NCBI RefSeq assembly: GCF_015354335.1
Contig: NZ_JADKYR010000001.1
Span: 682,001-746,000 of the forward strand
DNA from: Methylophilus sp. 13
GTDB taxonomy: Bacteria; Pseudomonadota; Gammaproteobacteria; Burkholderiales; Methylophilaceae
Reading direction: 5' to 3'
DNA: 64,000 bases
This document shows, piece after piece, positions 17,182 to 25,015 of this stretch. The notes beneath the pieces are model-generated. The model saw only the letters and a list, made by a program, of their open reading frames with translations. It was not told the DNA's origin and did not search any database. The position numbers and the translations under genes were made by a program. Position 1 is the first letter of the stretch; each line of letters begins with the position of its first letter.

Positions 17182-19950
17182 ATGTCGCAACAGCAACAAC
17201 TACAGACTGCAAACGATCTGCTCACCGCAGTACCGGTCTCCTTCCATCCGCAACGACGTGAAACCCGCAGCACCTGCTGCTATTGCGGTGTCGGCTGTGG
17301 CGTCATCATTACCACCGAGGGCCAGCAGATTGTCGATGTCAAAGGTGACCCCGAGCATCCGGCCAACTTTGGCCGCCTGTGCACCAAGGGTTCGACCCTT
17401 CACCTGACTGCCAAACTGGATGCACGCGCCCTCTACCCGGAACTGCGCCTGTCGCGTGACCTGCCGCGTGCACGCGTCAGTTGGGATACCGCGCTCGATC
17501 ATGTGGTCGACCGCTTTGCTGAGATCATCAACACCCATGGCCCGGATGCAGTGGCTTTTTACATCTCTGGCCAGTTGCTGACCGAAGATTATTATGTGTT
17601 TAACAAGCTGGCCAAAGGCTTGATTGGCACCAACAACGTCGATACCAACTCGCGCCTGTGCATGAGTTCTGCCGTCGCCGGTTACAAGGCCACACTGGGT
17701 GCCGATGCGCCACCGGCCTGTTATGAGGATATCGACCATACGCAATGCCTGTTCATCGCTGGCTCCAATACCGCCTTTGCCCACCCGATTGTGTTCCGTC
17801 GCATTGAAGATGCCAAGGCCAACAACCCGAACATGAAAATTGTGGTGGTAGACCCGCGCCGCACCGATACCGCACAACTGGCAGACTTGCACCTGGCGAT
17901 CTTGCCCGGCACCGATGTCGCGCTATTTAATGGCTTGCTACACGTGATGCTGTGGGAAGGCCTGCTCGATATGGCTTATATCCACAACTACACCGAAGGC
18001 TTTGAGGCGCTCAAGGAAACCGTGCGCGAATATACCCCCAAGATGGTGGCCGATATTTGTGGCGTGCCTGAGGCCGATATCATTCAGGCCGCCAAGTGGT
18101 TTGGTGCGGGCCCGACCTTGTCCATGTATTGCATGGGACTGAACCAGTCCATCCATGGCACCGAAAAAAATGCCGCGCTGATCAACCTGCACCTGGCCAC
18201 CGGCCAGATCGGCAAGCCCGGCGCAGGCCCGTTCTCGCTGACCGGTCAACCCAACGCCATGGGTGGCCGCGAAGTCGGCGGGATGGCCAACCTGCTGTCG
18301 GGCCACCGCGACCTCGCCAATGCCGAACACCGTGCAGAAGTCGCGCGCTTGTGGGGCGTGCCCGACGTCCCGGCCACGCCGGGCAAAACCGCGGTAGAGA
18401 TGTTTGAGGCGGTTAAAAGCGGCGAGATCAAGGCGATCTGGATTGCCTGCACCAACCCCGCCCACTCCATGCCAGACCTCAACAATGTGTTGGCCTCCCT
18501 GCAACAGGCTGAGCTGGTCGTGTTGCAAGATGCGTTTAACAATACCGACAGCAATGTCTATGCGGATGTATTTCTGCCTGCCTCGACCTGGGGCGAAAAA
18601 GAAGGCACGGTCACCAATTCGGAGCGCCGCATCACGCGCGTGCAGCCAGCCGCCCCCAAGCCGGGTGAAGCCCGTCATGACTGGGAGGCAGTGGTCGACT
18701 TTGCCCACCGTTTGGCACAAAAACTGGGTAAACCAGACACCCTGTTTAACTACCCGAATACCGAAACCATTTTTAACGAGCACCGCGAAAGCACGCGTGG
18801 CCGCGACCTTGATATCACAGGCTTGAGTTACCAGATTCTGGAAACCCGGGGCCCGCAACAATGGCCGTTTAAATCGGGCGCCAGCCAGGGCGAAGCCCGC
18901 TTGTACACCGATGGCGTGTTCCAGAAACCGGGCGGTAAGGCGCATTTTGTCAGCGCGGTGTACAAGCCGACCGCCGACAAGCCGGACGCGCGCCATCCCT
19001 TCCGCCTGCTGACCGGCCGCTTGCGCGACCAGTGGCATGGCATGAGCCGCACCGGCACGCTGGCGCAGCTCTACAACCATGTCGAAGAGCCCGTGGTCTC
19101 CATGCATGCCGATGACATGCAACGTCGCCAGATCAGTGAGGGCGACATTGTTAAACTGAGTAACAAGCGCGGTGAGTTAATCATCAAGGTACAGCAGTCC
19201 GACGAAGTCAAACCGGCGGAGCTGTTTATCCCTATGCATTGGGGCAGCCAGTTTATGCACGGCTTGGGCGTGAATGTGTTGATGCCACCGGCTTTTGATA
19301 AAACCTCCAAGCAACCGGAACTCAAGCACACAGCGGTCAAGATCGAAAAGTTGAGCTTGCCCTGGCAAATGACGGTGATGCGCAGCTGCAACGACCTGCA
19401 CTTGCTCGCCGACATCCGCGCGCTGTTGGTGGCCTTTGATTACGCCACCGTGGGACTGTATGGCCGTGGCAACGGCATGCTGATTCTGCGCGCGGCGCAC
19501 CACGCTGCTCCAGATAGCCAGCTGATCGCCCGGCTGGATCAGTTGCTTGGCATGGTAGAAGATGCGCCCATGCTACAGCTGGATGATGTCAAACGCGGCA
19601 TCAGTAAACGCATTCTGGTCGAGCAAGGCCAGGTCAGCGCGGTGCGCCTGATTGGTGAAATGCTGGCCGCAGACTGGCTCAAGCAAGTCATGCTCGAAGG
19701 CCAGTTCACCGACGAATTGCGCAAATGGGCACTGGCGCCGCTAGCGGCGCCCCCCACCGGACAAAAGTCACGCGGCAAGATCGTCTGTAACTGCCTGGAT
19801 GTCTCAGAAAACGAGATTATCGACACCTGTCAAATGGGGGCGGATTTACCGACGCTGCAAGCCAAGCTGAAATGTGGCACCAGTTGCGGCTCCTGCGTGC
19901 CGGAACTCAAGCGGCTGGTCAAACTGCATGGCAAAACCCATGCGGGATAA
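17182..19950 (+). CDS. nasA: Assimilatory nitrate reductase catalytic subunit
   Basis: A 922-residue molybdopterin oxidoreductase. The N-terminal [4Fe-4S] motif (C32 to C39, then GRLCTKG), Mo-bisMGD domains (NTNSRLCMSSAVAGYK, NNTDSN, GRLRDQWHGMSRTG) and a C-terminal BFD-like [2Fe-2S] domain (CNCLDVSENEI ... CGTSCGSC) are visible. The C-terminal ferredoxin-like extension is the layout of Klebsiella NasA. It reduces nitrate to nitrite in the cytoplasm. No separate NasB-type electron-transfer flavoprotein is present in the window. It is the last gene of the leader B operon. Confidence 0.95.
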   Translation: MSQQQQLQTANDLLTAVPVSFHPQRRETRSTCCYCGVGCGVIITTEGQQIVDVKGDPEHPANFGRLCTKGSTLHLTAKLDARALYPELRLSRDLPRARVSWDTALDHVVDRFAEIINTHGPDAVAFYISGQLLTEDYYVFNKLAKGLIGTNNVDTNSRLCMSSAVAGYKATLGADAPPACYEDIDHTQCLFIAGSNTAFAHPIVFRRIEDAKANNPNMKIVVVDPRRTDTAQLADLHLAILPGTDVALFNGLLHVMLWEGLLDMAYIHNYTEGFEALKETVREYTPKMVADICGVPEADIIQAAKWFGAGPTLSMYCMGLNQSIHGTEKNAALINLHLATGQIGKPGAGPFSLTGQPNAMGGREVGGMANLLSGHRDLANAEHRAEVARLWGVPDVPATPGKTAVEMFEAVKSGEIKAIWIACTNPAHSMPDLNNVLASLQQAELVVLQDAFNNTDSNVYADVFLPASTWGEKEGTVTNSERRITRVQPAAPKPGEARHDWEAVVDFAHRLAQKLGKPDTLFNYPNTETIFNEHRESTRGRDLDITGLSYQILETRGPQQWPFKSGASQGEARLYTDGVFQKPGGKAHFVSAVYKPTADKPDARHPFRLLTGRLRDQWHGMSRTGTLAQLYNHVEEPVVSMHADDMQRRQISEGDIVKLSNKRGELIIKVQQSDEVKPAELFIPMHWGSQFMHGLGVNVLMPPAFDKTSKQPELKHTAVKIEKLSLPWQMTVMRSCNDLHLLADIRALLVAFDYATVGLYGRGNGMLILRAAHHAAPDSQLIARLDQLLGMVEDAPMLQLDDVKRGISKRILVEQGQVSAVRLIGEMLAADWLKQVMLEGQFTDELRKWALAPLAAPPTGQKSRGKIVCNCLDVSENEIIDTCQMGADLPTLQAKLKCGTSCGSCVPELKRLVKLHGKTHAG

Positions 19951-19990
19951 GGACATCACGCGCGCACCTGAATGCAGGTGACCGTCTGTC

Positions 19991-20028
19991 TGCACAGGAT
20001 TTCGCCAAGGATGGTGCAATCCTGTGCA
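19991..20028. repeat. 11-bp inverted repeat upstream of leader C
   Basis: TGCACAGGATT (19991-20001) and AATCCTGTGCA (20018-20028) are perfect reverse complements separated by 16 bases. There is no T-run after it, so it is a poor terminator for nasA. The TGCAC/GTGCA ends resemble NtrC half-sites, though at the wrong spacing. It lies about 150-190 bp upstream of the sigma-54 promoter, a possible regulator site. Several other GCAC/GTGC halves are scattered from 19960 to 20080. Apart from these elements the stretch 19951-20176 holds no gene I can recognise. Confidence 0.5.
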
Positions 20029-20176
20029 CATGCCTCATTAGCGTGCACCAGACCAATGGCAGATGGATAGCACGGTGCCCGCAAGCTCAAACATACACGC
20101 AATATCTCAGATAAAACACATCAGGAACAATGACTTAGCTTAAATCCCGATTCATCTGCGCCCCCATCCTGGCGGT

Positions 20177-20192
20177 TGGCATGCCAATTGCT
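20177..20192 (+). promoter_or_regulatory. Sigma-54 promoter of the nirB2-nirD2 unit
   Basis: TGGCATGCCAATTGCT has GG (20178-20179) and GC (20190-20191) exactly 10 bases apart. Its first ten bases are identical to those of the leader B promoter. The predicted start is near 20203. Confidence 0.82.
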
Positions 20193-20238
20193 TTTTTGTA
20201 GTAACACGTGGCATTTGATCATGCCATTTTTAAATCAG

Positions 20239-20282
20239 AGATTTTCCATCGTCGGCAAATCTCATACTGGACAACGGCGTCC
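20239..20282 (+). promoter_or_regulatory. Two-hairpin ANTAR target, leader C
   Basis: P1 (20239-20262) pairs AGATTTTCC with GGCAAATCT, with one T-C mismatch, closing hexaloop ATCGTC (20248-20253). P2 (20269-20282) is GGAC/GTCC closing hexaloop AACGGC (20273-20278). Both loops have A1 and G4. The linker is only about 6 nt, the most compact of the three leaders. The P2 loop and 3' arm are reused as the 5' arm of the terminator. Another hexaloop hairpin (TGGCAT/ATGCCA, loop TTGATC, 20209-20226) lies just upstream but lacks the A/G signature. Confidence 0.8.
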
Positions 20283-20348
20283 ATAGCTTGTTTCGCAGGA
20301 TTGCAATGTGCAATCGCGGCATAGGCTATGGACGCCGTTTTTGTTTTT
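20273..20348 (+). terminator. Leader C attenuator terminator
   Basis: The arms AACGGCGTCCATAGC (20273-20287) and GCTATGGACGCCGTT (20325-20339) are a perfect 15-bp inverted repeat followed by TTTTTGTTTTT. The interior contains a smaller hairpin GATTGCA/TGCAATC. It lies before nirB2 (20435). Confidence 0.9.
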
Positions 20349-20434
20349 AGGCTTTGAGTTTGATAACGCAATGCACGCAACTGACATGAAAAACATCGTG
20401 ACACTGCCTGCTTGCATCTGATTAGGAATACAAG

Positions 20435-23011
20435 ATGAATCAACACACACGCATCCTCGTCGTCGGCAACGGCATGGTGGGTCATTACTTTGTGCAATCG
20501 CTGGTGAAACGCCACCCTGACCTGGCCGCGGCTAACCTGCAAGTCACCGTGCTGGGCGAAGAACCACGCCCGGCTTATGACCGCGTGCACCTCTCCAGCT
20601 TTTTCTCGGGCAGTACCGCGGAAGACCTGTCGCTGGTCGAGCCTGGATTTTATGACCGGCCGGGCCTGACATTGCGCCTCAATGCACGCGTCAGCCAGAT
20701 TGACCGCCACCAGCATACCGTGACACTGACAGACGACACGATCTTGGCCTACGATAAGCTGGTGCTGGCGACCGGCTCTTATCCATTTGTCCCTTCTGTC
20801 ACCGGGCGTGACCGTGAAAACTGTTTTGTCTACCGCACCATTGAAGATCTCGAAGCCATGACGGCAGCAGGCAAAACCGCCAAGAGCGGTGTCGTCGTTG
20901 GTGGCGGCCTGCTGGGCCTGGAATGTGCCAAGGCATTGAAAGACATGGGCCTGGAAACCCATGTGGTTGAATTTGCGCCGCGTTTGATGGCGATGCAAGT
21001 AGACGAAGCGGGCGGCAAAGTGCTGCGCAGCAAAATTGAGGAGCTGGGTGTACACGTGCACACCAGCCGCAATACCACGGCGATTGTCGATGGTGCGACA
21101 GCACGTCACCGTATGGTGTTCTTTGATGACACCTGGCTGGAAACCGACATGATCGTGTTCTCTGCCGGTATCCGTCCACGAGACGAACTGGCACGTGAAT
21201 CCGGCCTGGCCATCGGTGCCCGTGGCGGTATTGCCATAGATAACTTCTCCCGCTCCAGTGACCACAATATTTACGCCATCGGCGAATGCGCCAGCTGGAA
21301 CGACGAGATGTTCGGCCTGGTCGCGCCTGGCTATGACATGGCCCGCACTGCCTGCGCGCACCTGCTGGGTGAAACATCGACCACTTTCCAGGGCGCAGAC
21401 ATGAGCACCAAGCTCAAACTGATGGGGGTGGATGTCGCCAGCGTGGGCGATGCGCATGGCAAAACACATGGTTGCCGCAGCTACCAGTACACCGATGAAG
21501 TACGCAATATCTACAAAAAAATCGTCGTCAGCGAAGATGGCAAAAAACTGCTGGGTGCCGTGCTGATTGGCAATGCCGATGAATACGGCACGCTGCAACA
21601 GATGACCGTCAACGACATACCGCTGCCGGAAAATCCTGAATTCCTGATTCTGCCAGCCAGTGATGGCAAGGAAAAACCTGGCCTGGGCGTGGATGCCCTG
21701 CCGGATACCGCGGTGCTGTGTTCTTGTAATAACGTCAGTAAGGGCGCGATTGGCGAAGCGGTGGCGGCTGGCAATTGCAGCATAGGCGCCATCAAGTCCT
21801 GCACCAAAGCCGGTACCGCCTGTGGTGGCTGCGTGCCGTTGGTGACGCAGGTGATGAAAGCACAGATGGTGAAACTGGGCATGACCGTCAACAATCACCT
21901 GTGCGAACACTTCCCGTATTCGCGCCAGGAGCTTTACCACCTGGTGCGTGTGGGCCAGATCAGAACCTTTGACGAATTGTTACAAAAACACGGCCAGGGC
22001 CTGGGATGCGATATCTGCAAGCCCACTGCCGCCAGCATTCTAGCCTCATGCTGGAACGAATTTATCCTGAAAAAAGACCTGGCGTCCTTGCAGGATTCGA
22101 ATGACTACTTCTTGGGCAACATCCAGAAAGACGGCAGCTACTCGGTGGTGCCACGCATGCCGGGCGGCGAAGTCACGCCTGATGGCCTGATCGCCATCGG
22201 CCAGATTGCGAAAAAATATGGTTTATATACAAAAGTCACCGGCGGCGCACGCGTGGATATGTTTGGCGCGCGTGTGGAGCAATTACCCAATATCTGGGAA
22301 GAGTTGATTGCTGCAGGCTTTGAGTCTGGCCATGCCTACGGCAAATCGTTACGTACCGTCAAAAGCTGTGTCGGCTCCACTTGGTGCCGGTATGGCGTGG
22401 ATGACAGTGTCGGCCTGGCCGTGCAGCTGGAGAACCGTTACAAAGGCCTGCGTGCCCCGCACAAAATCAAGTTTGGCGTCTCAGGGTGTACACGTGAATG
22501 TGCAGAAGCCCAGGGCAAAGATGTGGGGTTGATTGCGACTGAAAATGGCTGGAACCTCTATGTGTGCGGTAACGGCGGTATGAAGCCACGCCATGCCGAG
22601 CTGCTTGCCAGCGACCTCAGCAAAGAAGACGCCATCCGCATGATAGACCGCTTCCTGATGTTCTACATCCGCACGGCGGATCGCCTGCAACGGACCAGCA
22701 CCTGGCGCGACAACCTCGAAGGTGGCCTGGATTACCTCAAACAAGTCGTGATTGAAGATTCATTAGGCCTGGGCGCAGAGCTGGAAGCCCAAATGCAACA
22801 CGTGGTAGACAACTATCAGGACGAGTGGAAAACCGCCGTGACTGACCCCGAAGTGCGCAAGCGCTTCCGCAGCTTCGTCAACAGTGTGGCGGGTGACGAC
22901 AATATTGTTTTCGTCAATGAGCGCAACCAGATCCGCCCGGCCACGCCCGCAGAAAAACAACAGACAATACCTGCCGCCAAGGTCATCCCCATCCTGGCGG
23001 CAACAGAGTAA
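20435..23011 (+). CDS. nirB: Nitrite reductase [NAD(P)H] large subunit 2
   Basis: An 858-residue second NirB with the full domain order: FAD (ILVVGNGMVGHY), NAD(P)H (VVVGGGLLGLECAKAL), BFD-like [2Fe-2S] (CSCNNVSKG ... CGGC), further ferredoxin-like region, and siroheme/[4Fe-4S] ligands CVGSTWC and CTREC. Compared with NirB1 it is 50 residues longer and its sequence (NHLCEHFPYSRQELYHLVR) is closer to the E. coli type. It is followed by a ligandless E. coli-type NirD. The ribosome binding site is weak (TAGGAA). The unit has its own sigma-54 promoter and ANTAR leader, separate from nirB1. Confidence 0.93.
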   Translation: MNQHTRILVVGNGMVGHYFVQSLVKRHPDLAAANLQVTVLGEEPRPAYDRVHLSSFFSGSTAEDLSLVEPGFYDRPGLTLRLNARVSQIDRHQHTVTLTDDTILAYDKLVLATGSYPFVPSVTGRDRENCFVYRTIEDLEAMTAAGKTAKSGVVVGGGLLGLECAKALKDMGLETHVVEFAPRLMAMQVDEAGGKVLRSKIEELGVHVHTSRNTTAIVDGATARHRMVFFDDTWLETDMIVFSAGIRPRDELARESGLAIGARGGIAIDNFSRSSDHNIYAIGECASWNDEMFGLVAPGYDMARTACAHLLGETSTTFQGADMSTKLKLMGVDVASVGDAHGKTHGCRSYQYTDEVRNIYKKIVVSEDGKKLLGAVLIGNADEYGTLQQMTVNDIPLPENPEFLILPASDGKEKPGLGVDALPDTAVLCSCNNVSKGAIGEAVAAGNCSIGAIKSCTKAGTACGGCVPLVTQVMKAQMVKLGMTVNNHLCEHFPYSRQELYHLVRVGQIRTFDELLQKHGQGLGCDICKPTAASILASCWNEFILKKDLASLQDSNDYFLGNIQKDGSYSVVPRMPGGEVTPDGLIAIGQIAKKYGLYTKVTGGARVDMFGARVEQLPNIWEELIAAGFESGHAYGKSLRTVKSCVGSTWCRYGVDDSVGLAVQLENRYKGLRAPHKIKFGVSGCTRECAEAQGKDVGLIATENGWNLYVCGNGGMKPRHAELLASDLSKEDAIRMIDRFLMFYIRTADRLQRTSTWRDNLEGGLDYLKQVVIEDSLGLGAELEAQMQHVVDNYQDEWKTAVTDPEVRKRFRSFVNSVAGDDNIVFVNERNQIRPATPAEKQQTIPAAKVIPILAATE

Positions 23012-23026
23012 TCAAGGAAACCGTTT

Positions 23027-23389
23027 ATGAATCAGTTACAAGCAACAAACGCCCGGCCTGCCGAGGCAGCCGCATGGCACCCGGTGTGCGCACTCGAGGA
23101 TATCTGGCCGAATATGGGGGTCTGTGCCCTGATTGAAGGCCAGCAGATCGCCATTTTCAGACTCAAGGACGACCAGCTCTACGCGCTGGATAATCGCGAC
23201 CCGCACAGTGATGCCAATGTACTGTCACGTGGCCTGGTCGGTGATTTGGGCGGCGAGCCTGTAGTCGCCTCGCCGATTTACAAGCATCACTACCAGCTAC
23301 GCACTGGCCTCTGTGTTGAGGACGCAACCGTGTGTCTGAATGTTTACCCGGTCGAAGTCAGGGATGGCAGGGTATGGGTGCAACGATAA
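23027..23389 (+). CDS. nirD: Nitrite reductase small subunit, ligandless (E. coli type)
   Basis: A 120-residue Rieske-fold protein. In place of the Cys-x-His and Cys-x2-His pairs it has DNRDPHSDANVLSRG and ASPIYKHHYQL, so no [2Fe-2S] cluster is expected; E. coli NirD likewise lacks the ligands. It stabilises or assists NirB. The start has AAGGAA upstream and lies 15 bp after nirB2, so the pair is probably co-translated. It contrasts with the Rieske-competent NirD at 16843. Confidence 0.88.
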   Translation: MNQLQATNARPAEAAAWHPVCALEDIWPNMGVCALIEGQQIAIFRLKDDQLYALDNRDPHSDANVLSRGLVGDLGGEPVVASPIYKHHYQLRTGLCVEDATVCLNVYPVEVRDGRVWVQR

Positions 23390-23414
23390 CCAGGGTGACT
23401 CAGAGGACAGACCG

Positions 23415-24074
23415 ATGCACGCCATGAAAAAGACTGACAAACCCGGCCAGCACACCATCCTGAATAGTGACCGCATGGTGGCGCTGATCAACCTTTCTGG
23501 CCGCCAGCGCATGCTATCGCAACGCATTGCGCTCAATATCCTGTTAAGTGCACACCAGCCTGAAACACTGGCCCAAGCCAAAGAGGCGTTGGCCTTGTTT
23601 AGCCAGACGCATACACTTCTGGTCAAAGGCAACCATGAGTATCCCGGTGTTTATTTTGCCGCGCTGGAAAAAGTATTGTTTGGCCCGGAAGATAACGAGG
23701 CCAAAATCCGGCAATTTATTCAACATTGCCAACAGGCGATTAGTGCCTGCGAAAGTAATCAGGGTCTGCCTGCAGCCATGATCCCCTTGCTGGGCGAAGA
23801 GGCCAGCTTGATCGTGGCCGTCCTCAACCAGATCACGGTCACGTACGAAAATGAATCCAAACACTGCGAACTGCTCAGACGCAAAAAGCAGGAAAACCTG
23901 ATGAGCAGCATCCAGAAGATCGCCAAAGAAGCCAAGATTGTTTCATTTAACGCGCAGGTCATCGCCGCACGGTCTGGCGACGCCGGCAAGGAGTTTGCCG
24001 TGGTCGCCAGCGTCATGACCGACATCACCAATGAAATTGAACAACTGGTGGCTAAAGCGCTGGTGAGTGATTAA
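23415..24074 (+). CDS. Soluble PilJ/NarX-type sensor with MCP-like tip
   Basis: A 219-residue protein with no signal peptide or membrane segment. Residues about 20-150 match the PilJ/NarX-like helical module (VALINLSGRQRMLSQRI is its hallmark). The C-terminal part (about 155-215) contains a shortened chemoreceptor-like hairpin (AKIVSFNAQVIAARSGDAGKEFAVVASVMTD). In NarX/PilJ-type receptors this helical module binds nitrate or other ligands outside the cell; here it would be cytoplasmic. It sits 25 bp behind nirD2 in the leader C unit, suggesting a link between nitrite assimilation and signalling. The start is ATG 23415 after GAGGA; ATG 23424 is also possible. Confidence 0.65.
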   Translation: MHAMKKTDKPGQHTILNSDRMVALINLSGRQRMLSQRIALNILLSAHQPETLAQAKEALALFSQTHTLLVKGNHEYPGVYFAALEKVLFGPEDNEAKIRQFIQHCQQAISACESNQGLPAAMIPLLGEEASLIVAVLNQITVTYENESKHCELLRRKKQENLMSSIQKIAKEAKIVSFNAQVIAARSGDAGKEFAVVASVMTDITNEIEQLVAKALVSD

Positions 24075-24088
24075 CACCCTAAAACACC

Positions 24089-24123
24089 ATCACCATCAGC
24101 CCGGATGGATGATGGTGATTTGT
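24089..24123 (+). terminator. Terminator of the nirB2 unit
   Basis: A 10-bp perfect stem ATCACCATCA/TGATGGTGAT (24089-24098 with 24110-24119), with an 11-nt loop, is followed by TTTGTTT shortly after the PilJ-like gene. Confidence 0.7.
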
Positions 24124-24195
24124 TTGCGGGCGAACGGCAGTGCCAGTCACTGTCGTCGCGCATTATGCGGGGATGACGCAATCATTCCCCATGGG

Positions 24196-24441
24196 TTAGC
24201 CGTGGTGTTCATGGGCAGCAGCCACTTGATGCTGTGACTGCACATTATTTTCCATCACTTGCTCGATAAAGGGATTCTGGCTGAGGCTATCATCAGACGC
24301 ACTTTGTGCGCTGGCCTGGCTCGATTCAAACTTGGTATGCAGCATCGTTTCAACCGCGTTTAAATCTGTGGCGTTTGAGTTATCGGCCGCAAAACCAGCG
24401 ACTGAAAAAGACAACAGAACAAGGGTAGATAACAGTTTCAT
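24196..24441 (-). CDS. Small secreted protein with His-rich C-terminus
   Basis: An 81-residue protein with a clear Sec signal peptide (about 18 residues, ending AGFAAD), a Ser/Ala/Gln-rich middle and a His-containing end (HQVAAAHEHHG). The start has AGGAG 7 nt upstream. I recognise no family. The His cluster could bind a metal, but nothing else supports that. It is convergent with the nirB2 unit and stands alone. Confidence 0.7.
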   Translation of the reverse strand: MKLLSTLVLLSFSVAGFAADNSNATDLNAVETMLHTKFESSQASAQSASDDSLSQNPFIEQVMENNVQSQHQVAAAHEHHG

Positions 24442-25015
24442 TTTTGACTCCTAGTGATAAACAACAGTACGTTGTGAGGTGAAATTTACGCGGAGTCTGG
24501 GAGGAAATGAAATTGTTTGTTTGAATGGATTTATTCAAACAAACAATGGAACCTTTGGCGCCTTACGGCGAGCTTACAAAGCCTTAAATAGGGAGGAGAT
24601 TCCCTTGACGATAGATTGATGCCCATCTAATATCAAACCCCATAGGAGATGACATTCCTCCTTGGGAGTCGCGAGTAAATACTTCCTCAACCGCCCAGTG
24701 CTGATGATGTCTACACGAACCCGGGACGGGGGGTGTAGACACGACCATACGCCTTGTCCTGATATTGAAACCAAGCTTGGGACAAGTCTCTTGAAATTGA
24801 CACCAGTTCACACACCACAGACCTTGTTACGTCAACATTCGGTTCGGATTTCCTGTCCGCCGCAACCCTATCCGCCTGTCTTGCCCAAGCCGGGGCCTGA
24901 CCCTGCGCCGCCACCGGAATGATGAGATGCATGCCCCCACCATTCGTTTTGACCAATGTGGAAAGATTGCCTGCCAGCGCCTCTGACCCCACACTCAGCC
25001 AAGGACCGATAAGCC
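24442..25015. other. 574-bp intergenic region without recognised gene
   Basis: It contains the ribosome binding site of the small secreted protein and a perfect 14-bp inverted repeat (24512-24547, listed separately). It also has a shorter repeat GTCTACAC ... GTGTAGAC around 24709-24741. Open frames exist on both strands but are short, lack ribosome binding sites and resemble nothing I know. The segment 24550-24920 could be a decayed element, but no coding remnant is clear. Confidence 0.5.
24512..24547. repeat. Perfect 14-bp inverted repeat
   Basis: ATTGTTTGTTTGAA (24512-24525) and TTCAAACAAACAAT (24534-24547) flank an 8-bp loop. It lies about 70 bp upstream of the small secreted protein gene (minus strand). 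The A/T-rich flanks could let it act as a terminator, but no gene ends here; an operator for the small gene is the other possibility. Confidence 0.65.

Noticed and set aside
17938-19122. 394-codon minus-strand frame opposite nasA
   Set aside because: Shadow of nasA on the opposite strand, no recognisable domain.
20209-20226. Hexaloop hairpin TGGCAT/ATGCCA (loop TTGATC) as P1 of leader C
   Set aside because: The loop lacks A1 and G4; the hairpin at 20239-20262 fits the ANTAR rule better.
20219-21940. 573-codon open frame on the minus strand opposite nirB2
   Set aside because: It overlaps leader C and the well-supported nirB2; its sequence is Gln/His/Ala-rich shadow coding without known domains.
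24584-24992. Short minus-strand frames in the 24.4-25.0 kb gap
   Set aside because: They overlap each other in different frames, lack ribosome binding sites and match no family I know; not called as genes.
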